From Aphis gossypii (lineage: Eukaryota; Arthropoda; Insecta; Hemiptera; Aphididae), in contig NC_065530.1 of assembly GCF_020184175.1 (NCBI RefSeq), forward strand, positions 63,465,260 to 63,529,259: a DNA stretch of 64,000 bases, read 5' to 3'. Below, one piece after another: positions 40,929 to 54,100 of this stretch. Made by a program: the position numbers and the translations under genes. Numbering within the stretch: the first letter of the stretch is position 1; every line of letters starts with the position of its first letter. The notes below the pieces were generated by a model. It was not told the origin of the DNA and made no database searches. It saw only the letters and a program-made list of their open reading frames with translations.

Positions 40929-41145
40929 CAGTAGTTGCCAGATAAATTGAGACGGCAGCGGTGGCACTTTTCAGTAGGTGTATCCCTAACTAGTCACGAT
41001 GTGTAAAATCTATATATAATTTATAATATATCTATGGATAAATACAAATATATATATATTAATGTATTTTTGGTAGTAACCTTAGATCTAAAGTAGTAAC
41101 ATTGAAATGCCGCTCCTACTGCCTCAATTTATCTGGAAATGACTG
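40929..41145. mobile_element. Short TIR element (MITE), CAGT...ACTG termini
   Basis: The left arm CAGTAGTTGCCAGATAAATT (from 40929) and the inverse of the right arm CAGTCATTTCCAGATAAATT (ending 41145) pair. Pairing continues through GAG and a GC-rich GGCAG/GGTGGCA-like segment, about 38 bases in all with several mismatches. The interior is AT-rich and non-coding. The CAGT start is hAT-like, but I could not find a matching 8-bp target duplication. Confidence 0.65.
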
Positions 41146-41476
41146 TAAAATGGTATGTTTTCCCAAGATTAATTCTTATTGTGTTATGCAATATAATAAT
41201 CCAACCAACATGCAATATTTTATTTTTATTCTTTCACTGAAATTATAATTCGATTATAATTTTTAAAAACTGAATTGGTTTTTATTTAAATGTATAGAGA
41301 AAATACATTTATAAAAGATTACACACTTAATAATAAAAGGATCATTATTAATTCATTGAATACTGTACAGTATTAGATTAAATACCTACCAAATAATAAA
41401 AACACCATTTTTTTAAATTTTTTTTTTTTTATTTATTCACATGTTGAAATAGAATAAATTCATAACTTTAGTTATC

Positions 41477-42924
41477 CTAGAAATTCCTGAAAAAAAAACA
41501 AGAACAGATAATTAAGTTTGTGTATATTTATATAGACTAAAGAATATTTACTTACTTAGCTACAATTCCGTGTTCTTTTGCTAACCTCGTTATGCAGTCA
41601 TCTGACTCTCCCTAAAAAATAAATCAATGAATTAGTATGAAATAAATTCTTTGTTAATAACTAAATTAGGTATGTCTTTAAAAATATACTACAAATAGGA
41701 TATTCTAGTTTAATTTAAGTTTATTTAACTGCTAACAAAATTTAACAGTGAAGCATGTTAAAAAATAAGGCCTAAAATGAATAAAGTTTGAAAATTTGTA
41801 CATAAACTAAACAATTTAATACATTATTTACAGGCATACACTTGTTATACGCATTGGCTATCAGATGAATAATTTATTTTCATTACAATTAGTTAACATT
41901 TTCTATTATAAAAAACTGCAAAACACACGACTTGTGTTTGGTAAAATGTATTCAAAACACTGACAAACATTACAAGTTCATTACTATTTACTACCCAACA
42001 CTGGCGGAATTACAACTAATTGAAAGAATACAGGGTATTGACAGAAATACACGTAAGCAAATATATTGAATAAATTAAATAAATAAACCATAAGCTAAAA
42101 TAAAAGTTAAGAAGCACAAAATATGAACATATATACATTCACAACAGAACTGATAAAAAAATAAATATAAGAGGAATTTATTCTTTTCATTCATTGTTGA
42201 TCGTGTTAGCGTCATATACCTATTTAAGCCGTTCAACATAATAATTTTTTATAACTATAGCGCAATATAAATTTTAATAATAGAAATCATCAATCATTAT
42301 TTAAGATGATGAAGTTTTATAATAGTGATAAGTTGAGTATTAGTCGATATGACAGTAATATTATGTATATTAAACTTTAATTTTGTTTTTTTGTGAATAA
42401 CTTAGGTATGAAAATATATTTAATATAATACATTAATTAGATTAGAATTTGCCTACTATCATTTAAGTCAATATCAACGGCTTAAATTTGTCAATTAAAC
42501 AACTAAGAACATTTTATAGTAAATTAACTAATAAACACATATTTAACTACTTTTGTTTAATAGAAATTGTATAAATAAAATTAATTAAATATAATATATA
42601 TTGTACATTAAATATACTAACCATACGACGAATAGCTCCACTAATGGTTAAGATTTTGTGATTTCCAGTAATGCGACCAGTGGACGAGTCGATTTCAGCT
42701 AAATTGATCTGAATAGAAGCGTGATCTTTAGCAGGAATGATACGGTTGCTGGCAGAGCTATTAAAAAATTACAAAATGTCAATAAAACGTGAATATTAAA
42801 AAATGCCATGTGGCTTGAGACATTTTAGATGTCATGATTATAAACAAATTTGCCATCATCCGAAAAATGCTTACCATTTCCTTGGGCAGTACAAGTCAAC
42901 AAATTCACCGGCGTCGTTTTGCAT
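41477..42924 (-). CDS. RpS21: Small ribosomal subunit protein eS21 (RpS21)
   Basis: Four coding exons, 42875-42924, 42622-42757, 41556-41611 and 41477-41486, join in phase to 83 residues, the standard animal eS21 length. The sequence starts [20 protein letters not shown] and contains RIIPAKDHASIQIN. It ends in the conserved IRRMGESDDCITRLAKEHG segment followed by IVAKNF. The family is a cytosolic 40S subunit protein on the solvent side. The last coding exon holds only ten bases (the end of Lys, then Asn-Phe and TAG). If its intron were retained, AAG-TAA would end the protein two residues early. An acceptor-like AG lies about 20 bases above the ATG, so at least one 5' UTR intron is likely. I could not place the transcription start or its pyrimidine tract. 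Confidence 0.97.
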
Positions 42925-45900
42925 TTTGAATTTTGTAAGTTTCTGAATTTACAATTCAAAAATCCTAGATCGTAAGAAATCTAAAAAGATTTTATGGAAG
43001 TAAATACATTAAAGAAAATCAAGAGCTCGAGAATGATATGGTATACATAACCTCAAATTGATCGTACACAATTATATTGTCTTTGGTGGTTAATAATGTG
43101 TAGTGTGGACTGGAACAAAAAAAACGCACGTCGTGTCGCTTACTCCATGAAATATTCATAGATTTAAAATATTTATTTTCCCGGCTTCATACTGCCAAAG
43201 AATATTCTACTATAATGAAGTCCAATAAATTATTAAATTAACTAGCCATCATAACTGAACTTTGGTGGCTCGGTGCCCGTGCAAAATAATTCTTTCTTAA
43301 ATTTGGTTAACTAGTGCTAACATTTAGTGTAATGCGTGTGGATAAATAATATTTTTGGTTTTCCGATTTTGTGTAGGTATAAATAATATTTTCAACTGTC
43401 TTGCCCAGCGTTGCTTTTTTATACCATTTAATAGCAGCATTTTTTAAATTAATTTTTTGTTGAATGATACAAATTTGATTTTCCTTTCATTTTTAACCTA
43501 ACCAAAAATTAATAACTCATTAAGTGTCAATAGTGTGAAACAAAAACAACGAAAAAGTTTTGTAGGTACTATTATAAAACATCAACTATTCATTAAAATA
43601 GTAATTTCTAATAATAACTAATATAAATATTAATGATGTTATAGCAGATCAATTATACACCAGAAATAAAGAAAAATTAATATCATTCACAGTTGTACTA
43701 AGCCACTAAGGTATCAACAAATTTCCTTAAGCAAGCTTCAAAATTCAACCAATCCAACAATTGATGGACAAAACCATAAGGGTATGCGAGATAAATTACA
43801 AAATAAAGTAAACTACAAAAAAGTGTGGTTATAGAAATATTGGTATTTCATGTAATACGAAATGCTATGGCAGTTGATCATGTTACAATAGGTAATAAGT
43901 AGGTAGTTCCCAGTTTTTTTTAAAAAACAATAATTTTTGTAGGGTAAATAAATCATTATTTAAATTAATAAACCAAGTATAATATTGTTTACCAACTGTG
44001 GAAATCCAGAATTACATACATATAATCGTATCGTTAAAGTCAGAAGAAAATTAAATCAATTGCTAATTAATAATTTAGTAGTATCATAACAAAACATTAT
44101 TTCTCGCCAATTTTAAGTAAATACTTACGTCTTACGTAGTACGTGTATGGTTTATCAAATACGACACTTTCATTTTTCCATTTGTGTTGATTGTATTGCC
44201 TATGTTCTGTCTTACACACGGCTCACACACGTATTTTCTGATTTATATTATAATATTATATGAGTTTTATTAATTATTACGCTGTTCTTATGAAAATCGT
44301 TGTAGATTGTGATTAGTGAGACGGTATGTATAAAATATGTGCATTATTGTAGTTAAATATTTGCTAATAAATTAGGAGAGAGCATTTTTTTGGTATAGCT
44401 GATTTTTTTATTCAGAATGGAATAAAGCATAGAACGGTGCTTGTAAGTTAGTTGAATTTAGGTTGAAATGTAAGGCCGCTACGTATGTCGTTTGTCTTGA
44501 GTTATGCCAAGGACCAAGGTATTTGACTGTCAGTTGTCAAGGTATATTTTCGTTGTCACAACTAAGAGGTGTTAAGTTAATAAACTTTAATATAGTAAGG
44601 ATTATTTAAAATCTGAGTTTGAAAAAAATGTTCAAACTTGGTTAAATTGATTCACGTGCCTTACACTAGATTCAAATACTTATATATACATTAGTCATCA
44701 CTCGTCATAAATGGAACATTAATATAAGAAAATAAACCTTTGGAGGACCCCCTTACCTGAACGGCACCTTAGTAATTAAATCCACTATAGGAGGGTGCTT
44801 GGTTATATAACTTATACTGTACAGTACATTCTAATTTAATAAATTATACTTAGCAACACTAGCTAACTACTAACAAGTATCACGGTGTAATTATAAGAAA
44901 AATTATTTTCATTACCTACTTCATCGATTATAATTTGTTATTAAAAATTAAAATAGTACCTATATGAAATCCAATATAATAACAATTGAGTTATACAAAT
45001 ATTTAGGATTATACCGAATTCATGTGTAAATAATATAATATGTACGTATCTACCTACCTAATAGCCAATAGGTAATAATAAATAATATACTAACTGTATT
45101 TTTTGAAGAATAAATGATGTAGTTTTTATTTGCCTCTATATTTTCTATAAATAATTATAGTAATATATGATTGGTTAATATTCCTGTCGACTTATTTTGT
45201 TGTTTTTAATTTTGTATTCATTTATATAGGCAGCAGCCAGCAAGTTATCTACTACGGAATTGTGATCTACCAATATTTAATATAAGCAGTCTAGTATAGT
45301 AGTATCGCTAGTATCCACCGCAAACTTCAAATAGGTAGGTACGTTTATACCAATTTATTATTTTTATTACTTATAGTTATTAAGAACTCTAAAAATAAAT
45401 AAATTTGTAAAATAGTTATTGCAGTGTCAATAAAACTATAATATTTGTAGATATGAATTGACGCTTTTTTTTATATATATAATAGGCTTTATTTTTGACA
45501 TTCTACAATATTAATTATTATGGCTTATGACTAATAACTTATGAGTACTATTGCAGTAGGTTTTCAGTTCTAACAATGATAGTATTAAGTATACTTGATA
45601 ATACCTAATTAATAATTATTATCAAGTGATGTGCGATGTGTTACATTATCGTTGTTTGTAGAATCGTCATCTACACAAAATATTAAATTTATAAAATATT
45701 ACCCTGTATTTAGGATTAGAAACCTGGCTATATGTACTCGGTATTCGTTTTAGTTAGAAGTTATATAATAATCTAATAATTTAAAAGTTTTACAACTTAC
45801 TTATATAATGTCTTTTTTAAAAAAATTAAAAGAAACACTCTTTAACTTTGAATTTCACCATTAACCTTATAATATAATTATGAATATAAAATATATTTTT

Positions 45901-48157
45901 TTAAGTCAATTAAATACATGCATTTACTTACAAAATAAATTAAAAATGTAACACTGCCTATTAAATTTAGTTTTAATGTAAAAATAAGAAAAAAAAGATC
46001 GATAAAAATACAAAAATAAATTATACAGGTTAGGTAATAATAATTATATAATCAATGTAATCAAGCTCTTAAAAAATATATCTACATGAATCGTGATGAC
46101 GTAATTAAAACAAATATAAGTACATCAATGAGCAGTTGCTTTTATAATAGTATTCGCTAAACGGTGACCTGTTCCTTAAAGGCTTAAAAATAATAAAAAT
46201 CAACGGTTATGATCTCTGAGACACCATTTTTGCTGAACTGATATTGGTCGACACTAAAAATTTGAACAGTCCATAATCCATAGTCCATATTAACCGGGTG
46301 GATTTGTCCCCGTTTGAAATAACCCACAATTACACCACTGGTTTAATACACTATAGGTTATAGGTATTATATGTGAATTAAATCCTGTACATTATAGATT
46401 ATTATCTACAGAGAACCTCATCGCCAGTAGAATTAATAAGATAATAAATACTATAATTATAAGAAATTTTTGATAATGCAGTCTGAAAGTTAAACTAGAT
46501 TTTATGAAAAAAAAAAATACTACGAAGATTGACAATTACCGACTTGCACCCACCTACCTAGTGTATAAATAGAAGTATATTATATAGGTATAAAACTTAG
46601 TAGAACCACCATCTACTAGGTATGTTACTATTTATTTGCAATTTTTATTATTTAACATCTTTCTATCAAAATAACCAACAAAACATTTAACTATAATATA
46701 TTATGTTACACACTTTCGGCGCTTCTGGTCACCATAATAGGTATACTATAAATGTATATACATATTATCAAAATAACTAGATAAGTATTAAAGTAGTATA
46801 CGCCATGAATAATATCGTGTAAAACTATAAACTGTTTATACTTAAAATCACCAGGCTAATATTGACCATAACTTTACTTTCTCCTTATAATACCATTTAA
46901 ACGTTAAACTTTAAACTAATAATATACATATCTATAATATTATGCTATTTTTATTTTTATTTAAGAATTATTTCATAAGTATTTTTTACATTTTTTTATG
47001 TACAGTACTACAATAGATATTGAAGACTTTAATATCAAATAAATGAACTATATTTTCAAGGTTGGAGTCTGCGGGATATTTGGGTAAAGAAACTATCGAT
47101 TGATGATACTTTATAATGTGGATGAGTAATACAGCGGGAGCTTGTCGATTAAAATAGGTTATGAAATCATGATCGTTTTAGGCGTCTTCTAAGGTTAAGG
47201 GGTTGTAATTGTTGATAATTGCGAAGATTGAAATGGAGATATTTATAAAATATCTTTGCAAAATTTTGTACTGTTAGAATAGCATAAAGATCTTTATGGA
47301 GAGTGTTATAATATATTTGAATCACAGTATGGGGCTTTGTTTATTTGACTGAGACATTTGGATTGAAATATTGGTACGTTCTAGGTCTAGGGTATAGTCC
47401 AGATTATATTATACTCAATGAGTGTTTATTTATCATCTATGTGTAACAGTGGCGTAACAAAAAATTTTGCCCCCCCCCCGCAAAAATAAAAAGTGGGCCC
47501 CTAAAATATTGCTATACCAAATATAATCCTATAACCAAAAGCTCCAAATAACCGTGCCCCCCTGCAACGCGGGGTCCGCGGGCCATCAGTTACGCCACTG
47601 ATGTATAAAAGTGCGTTTAGTGCAAATTAGTTCTTAGTTAAACTCTATACGCGTAGATATAAATGCAGAAGTAAAGAGGTTATCAATTTCAATTATCATT
47701 ATTACATAGATTTCTATAACGCATATCCCTATTGGCTATAATATATAATGTATAATAAACGGTACACATCGTGTATCTTGAAATTCTTGACATGCACTCG
47801 AATAATAATAAAGTTATTCTCCGGACTTCGAGTACGCAGGTAATATTGTAATAAACGTTTACCTATTTGTTGATCTTTTTATAACAACGAATCATTTTTA
47901 AATATAGATTATTTTATTAGGTATAGGTACCTAGTTTAAAAATACATAATAATTAACATTCAGCTTACCTAATAATTATTTTAGTCAATAATAGTAGGTA
48001 CTGATGTAATATACATACATTATGTATGATACATATTTATAGGTATATATCTATATATAAACACATAAATAATAATATATATATATAGTTGTACAAATAT
48101 CACAGAATTTCACCTAACAGTTACAATTTATTATATAAAAAAAAAATTATGGAGATG
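42925..48157. other. Spacer between RpS21 and the syntaxin gene
   Basis: AT-rich intergenic DNA upstream of RpS21 and downstream of the syntaxin stop. RpS21 5' UTR and promoter should lie in the first 1-1.5 kb. Less AT-rich bits near 43130, 44210 and 44480 are candidates without decisive motifs. One compact MITE sits at 47447-47600. I recognise no gene in the rest. Confidence 0.5.
47447..47600. mobile_element. Compact hAT-like MITE with near-perfect 8-bp target duplication
   Basis: It begins CAGTGGCGTAAC and ends GTTACGCCACTG, a perfect 12-base inverted pair. The flanks are ATGTGTAA (47439-47446) and ATGTATAA (47601-47608), 7 of 8 identical, as expected for a hAT-type 8-bp duplication. The 154-bp interior is unusually GC-rich for the window: a run of ten C at the left and GCAACGCGGGGTCCGCGGGC at the right. 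It has no coding content. Confidence 0.88.
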
Positions 48158-51100
48158 TCAGGTTTCGGTAGTTTCATCATTTCCGAAAAAACTTGAGTAC
48201 AACCACGCTACCATGCATAAGACCACACAGATGCAAATCATTATGAAGACAATTTTTTTCTGCAATTAATAAAATTTTGTAACTTAAAAAATCAATTGTA
48301 TTATAAGACATAAGTATTGATTTGTATTTTGTTTATCATATAAATTCGTTTCCTAATTAAACAATTTAATATTGTTATTTATACCATTCTCGCTTTGCTA
48401 GTGTATATGACCGCTTTTTTGGTTTCAATTTTGGCATTTTCAGCAGCTTCTCCGGCCCTTAACACATGTTGTTCTATACTATTAAGTATGTCACCCTTTA
48501 AAAAATAGTAACAAGTTTAAAATTAATACTTAATTATTAATACCATTTTTTTAAATAAAGTAATTACCAAGGTACAGAGTACAGGGCTACAGATTAAAGC
48601 AATTAGAAATGAAAATGTAATTAAAATATAAAATTAAATAACAAAAATATATTTAGATCTATTAATATGAAACATCTACTTAGTGTATATTAATGTATTG
48701 TATAGGTATTCAATAAATTAATATTCACATCATAAAACTGTTATATCAGTTTTACTTTTTAGTTTTTACATTAATTCTTATGAAATGCACGAGCTAATCA
48801 AAAATTACACGTGAATAGATTTTAATGATTTTCTAAAATTCTTGTTTATACTTAACTACGTGAAATCCATATCTTATTAGATAATATTTTAATCAAATTT
48901 CGTAAGCATCAAATGAAGACTTGGAAATAAATATAGTATAATATACTTATTACGTCTATTTAATTCTCATATCTGAGCACTGCGAATTACGAGTTAAATA
49001 ATATTAAAGTTACATAGACAAATAATATACATATAATATTAAATGTAATTAATTGTAATTATTAATAACAAAATTGATTTGTACAAAGAAATAGATTGAG
49101 CTAGGAACGACAAACAATAAATAATTAAGACGAGTTTCTGACTAAATACCAGTAATTAACATTTTAACAATTTAACTGTTTTAATAGCGTGATTGTAATA
49201 CAATTATAAGTAATATTATGTGATATAAAGATATAAAGATATAATATTATATATTATGTACTTAAATAGGTTTATTTTGACTTTGTTTATACATTATAAG
49301 AATAAAAACCGTGAGGCACTCAATACAATATATTATTGCAGCGTAGTATAAGTACGCACGTGTACCTATCAGCAACTTGATATTGAAAAATCAGATATAG
49401 AAAAATATAATGATAGTACCTAATAAACAATAAGGTAAACGTTTATACGTATTACGCGTTAAGAATCACATTTTTTTGTTATTCGTTCTTGTTTTTGACA
49501 CGTCCGTGGTTTTTAAATACATACATAACGTTTTATAGATAGATGTACTTATTATTGCATTCAGTCGACAAATGATACGACAATAATAAAAATTAATTTA
49601 TGATAACCACATAACCAGAGATGGATCCATAAGTTATCGGGTATAGGGATTTAAAGTGAAATTAATGTATCTATATAATATGTATACCTATACGACACTG
49701 TCACCACTGCTACAAACTTGGATTATATTTGGACTATATATACGTACCTATATAGGTACGCAAAGGAGAGGTAATGAGATATGTATAGAACTATAATATT
49801 TAATGTTTATAATTTATATTATTATCATACTTGCTTTTCGACCAGCAACGCCATCTCAACAAACATGTCTCGGAGCTCCTGGATGCTCTTTTCTAGTTTC
49901 ATTAGTTCTATGTGTCTGTCTTGAACTTCTTGTAACGTGCTCCTAGCTTCCAGTGTTTCGGCAATTATCTGGAATCATTAATTTCTATTAACATATACAT
50001 GTATTATATACACGACTAAATAGTTTTTATATTTTGTAAAACGTAAGGTACATGCAAAAATCAAAAATAGCCTTACATTGCCATTGAACACGGCGGAATA
50101 GTTGCCTTGACTGACTAGTTCGTCGAACTGATCGTTGGATATCTCGGCTTTCGCTGCAGAAAATATACGACAATAACATATCATAATCGGATTGACGATG
50201 AATCGTGTATTAAGATTTATACCTATTATCTTAATATATGTTCTATTTTTAAAAAAATGTAATCACTCACCTATATTCACGACTTTTTGCATGCGTTCCT
50301 CGCATTTTTCTTTGTATACGATCTGCTCTGCGTTGAATTCGGCTAGGGCTTCGACCAACATGTGTATCGTGGTAGCATGTTGGGTTTTTCGTATCCGCAA
50401 CGCGGCGCTCACTTGTTCGTTGTCACCGGAAAACTCGTCTTCTTCCTGGTTAATCTGTTTTTCTAGGCCTAAAAAGAAAACTCCATCAATATTTTAAACG
50501 CTCCGACAAGCACGACTATATACATTCGGTTTTCTTTTAGTATCACGGATTCTATAGGTACCTATTGGTTTTGACAAAGCTCAATATAAAACTAAAATAT
50601 TATTTTTATGTACGGCTTTATTATATATATATTTTATTATAATATTATTATTTCCACGTGTTATACACGTGGCTGATTTTAATCCTATTAAATATATAAG
50701 ATATAGTTTTGGATAATATATTGTAATACTGCATTATTTTATTTACCGCGAGATTTTTACGTTTTTCCTTTGTCACTAAATTATTTCCTGTCGCGTGATT
50801 AAATGATTATTATATATATATATTTTTAATGTTTTAACAATGGTTTCAATTAATTCTAAATTCAGTCATCACAAAGTGATTTAGCAATTATTTTTATAGT
50901 TAGTATTAAGTATAATTTCATTTCGGTGAAATTAGTCGAATGATTATGCAAACTTTATTTAGAAATGTAGAAATCTGTAGTTAGTATAATTTCATATTTA
51001 AAAAAACTATCATCACCGCCTTTTGGTTTTTAATAAGCATTTATATAGAAATAGAACTTGGATTAATATTTGATTATCTATACTCGTCCTATCGAGATAA

Positions 51101-54100
51101 GTACATAAATACTTTTTGTATAATATATATACACATATACACAAGTGTATGATATATACATATAATATGTGTTGTTTAAAATAATATTAACTAGTAAGTC
51201 AAGATGTCCGGTATATCATTTAATGAATCGCCGATAAGGGCCTTGGCGGTGTTCAAGAATATTTTTTATTATTTATATATATATATGTATATGTACAGAA
51301 AATATGACATTTCCGAAGTCCACTGTTGTTCGAGACCTTGATACCCGTGAATCCGTTCTGGACAGCCTACAGATTACCATTTACGATTTTTTTTATTAAG
51401 GATATTACCTCGTCCATATTAAGTGAATATATATATATAATGTACATCGTACATGTATGCGATAAAAACATTATCAAGCGTTTATTATTACCGTGTCATT
51501 TCTATGGAATATTCATGAAAAAACTGTTTAATAATAATAATAGTAGTGCGAAGTATATATATTATATATGAAAAATAAAGTTCAAACTAAATATTGTACA
51601 TCATTATTATTATTATTATTATTAGTAATACTCACATGCTCTATTATCTATAGATACCTATTCTATATTCTAAATATTTATATCTAACATTTAAGGTCTT
51701 AGTTTAATAACTTGATAAATTCACTTTATAACCTAGGTAAAAATAATTTATCACTATTTTATACCTCAAATAACAGTATTTACATTATTCTGTTTTTTTT
51801 TTTTTGGTATTTTAGACTTTAATAACTTAGTTGAAAATAATTTTAAACATTATGGAGTTAAAACTTATCTGGTTATACTGACATTTTTTATTTTTATAAA
51901 TATTACGAATTCAATTTTAAACATTAAAATAAGTATCATTAAAAATCTATATGAGTTATAAAACGAATGCCCATTACAAATGTTCAATACTGCGCAATAA
52001 AATGTCTTAATGAAACCATCACCATTACAATTTCGTAGAACATGTTTAGATATTAAATTCTAAATAAAAATTACCACAGTGCTCACTGCTCATTGCATCG
52101 AGATATTATAAAGCATTTGTTTCGGTATCATATATCCTACAAAAACTCATTTTTCGAAAAAGATGATATTATATTTTGGTTGTTACCTACTGCACTCAAT
52201 CATATAATTAACATAAAAATTACATCCAAATCGAACACGATTTTGTAATTATTATAAATGTATTATAATATCAAAATATATGTAAATATGTATAACCTTT
52301 CAATGTGGTGCTGACTTGTTTCCCCATTTTTTTTACATTTTCTGTTTTTATATCTACATCTCGTTTCATATCTGAAAAATAAATAAAATAACGGAAATAT
52401 TATAAACTTTGTTAATCTTTTATTGTCAAAGGCGCAGCTGTTACTTTATATATTATTATTATTTATTATAATATTATATAAATATTTTTTACGACAATAT
52501 CATACTTTCATCTTGCCTGGGTAGAAGTAGTAACTTTCCGTGTAATGTTCTCATCAACACTACATGCTCTTTGATTTGTCTTATTTTCAGCCGACACTGT
52601 TCGATCTGTAATATTGATGGAGTATTATGATTTATTTTATACAACAGTTTAAAAACAGTTCGTTTTTCAAACGAAATAATAATCGTAGTATATTATATAT
52701 TTATATATATTATTATCGCCATATATTACTTATTTATATTATTATATTTTATCATAGGTATGATATTATAGGTGTTTCAAAGAAAATTAAAGCAAAAATC
52801 AGGCATTGGACGAAACATTATCATTATCATCAAAACATTATCTCATATACTATACGAGTACATAGTAATTTACAATTATTATTTTTTCGAGATGCCTTCA
52901 CAATAGGTACATAGGTTTATATTATAATACAAATATAAGTAGGTAGTACTCATTGTCACAATAGATATTTGGTTTTATTAACTTTCTATTACACAAACCA
53001 ATAAACCATAAAAACGCTCACGTCATAATCATTAATCAAACTTCGATTAAATAATACAATTTTTGTTTTTAATGTCGAACTCTGGGCATAATTATATATT
53101 ATAACGTATCAACATAAATTTATTTTAGATTTTATGATGTACTTGATTGAAAAAATGTTCCATGTAACCATACTCAGAGTCTTGAATGTCTAGAGCTATG
53201 TTGTCCACTCCTCTCATGTTATTTCGGGAATCCATTCTGTTGACGTGATTTGGAAATACATCTTCAACGATCTTTAAAAAAAATAAATAAGATAACCATA
53301 AATAAACGATGTGCACATAATATATATTTACAACTAGAGCGTCAGTGGAGTATTAAGCACAGACGTAATATTTGTAAAATGAGCTTAGATGGGTCAGGTA
53401 TAGGGCTAAACGACATTATTTTAAAACAAATATAAATAAGCCCACTGAGCACCGAGATATAGGTTAGGTCTAGAGGATGCCAAACCATGTACTACTCTTA
53501 TATTATACATGAATTTTATAGTCAAACAATAAATTATATTATATAGTTCACTTTTATTAATCACGCATTAAAGTGAATTGAACAAATTTTGCTTATGGAA
53601 GACTTATTTTATAAATTATTCAAATAATTACAACCTTGTATACATAATTTTTTAATGTTTAATTCAGAAAAATAATTAATATTTATCATACTTAACTGGC
53701 TACTTAATATTTTTAATAATTAAAACTATCTAATAAAATATTTTTTCATTCATTTAGTCGTATAATGGTTTATGTATGATTGATGTCGTTACTAAATTGT
53801 TATTTGGGCATAATTAAGTAATTAATAAATAATCTTAAAACGATAAATCTAAATATATGTATATTGTATATACCTAGTAATTAGTATATATATATACTTA
53901 TGCGTATGTGTGTGTGTGTGTGTGTGTGTGTATTTTTTACTTGTTATATTAATTAATTGATATGAATTTTAATACATATTATTATATATAATATTTCAGA
54001 AATGAGAGGCTTCTAATTTAAGATTTTTTTAAATGTGTGCCTCAAATAATCAGTTATTAGAATATTACACAAATTTAATGATTTAACCTAACTGGGCTAA

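Larger units (their letters stand above)
31369..41476. other. Upstream region of milton, to RpS21
   Basis: About 10 kb, mostly AT-rich. Supported contents are a candidate exon (32262-32319), LINE remnants (34406-34549 and 37340-37810), a less AT-rich promoter-like block (35500-35960), a repeat-like block (36390-37200) and a TIR element (40929-41145). Between 38,000 and 40,900 I see only AT-rich filler and poly-T/poly-A runs. Confidence 0.55.

Noticed and set aside
46200..46340. Less AT-rich stretch ending in CACCACTGG that might be another hAT-like element
   Set aside because: No matching CAGTGG-type left end or target duplication could be located.
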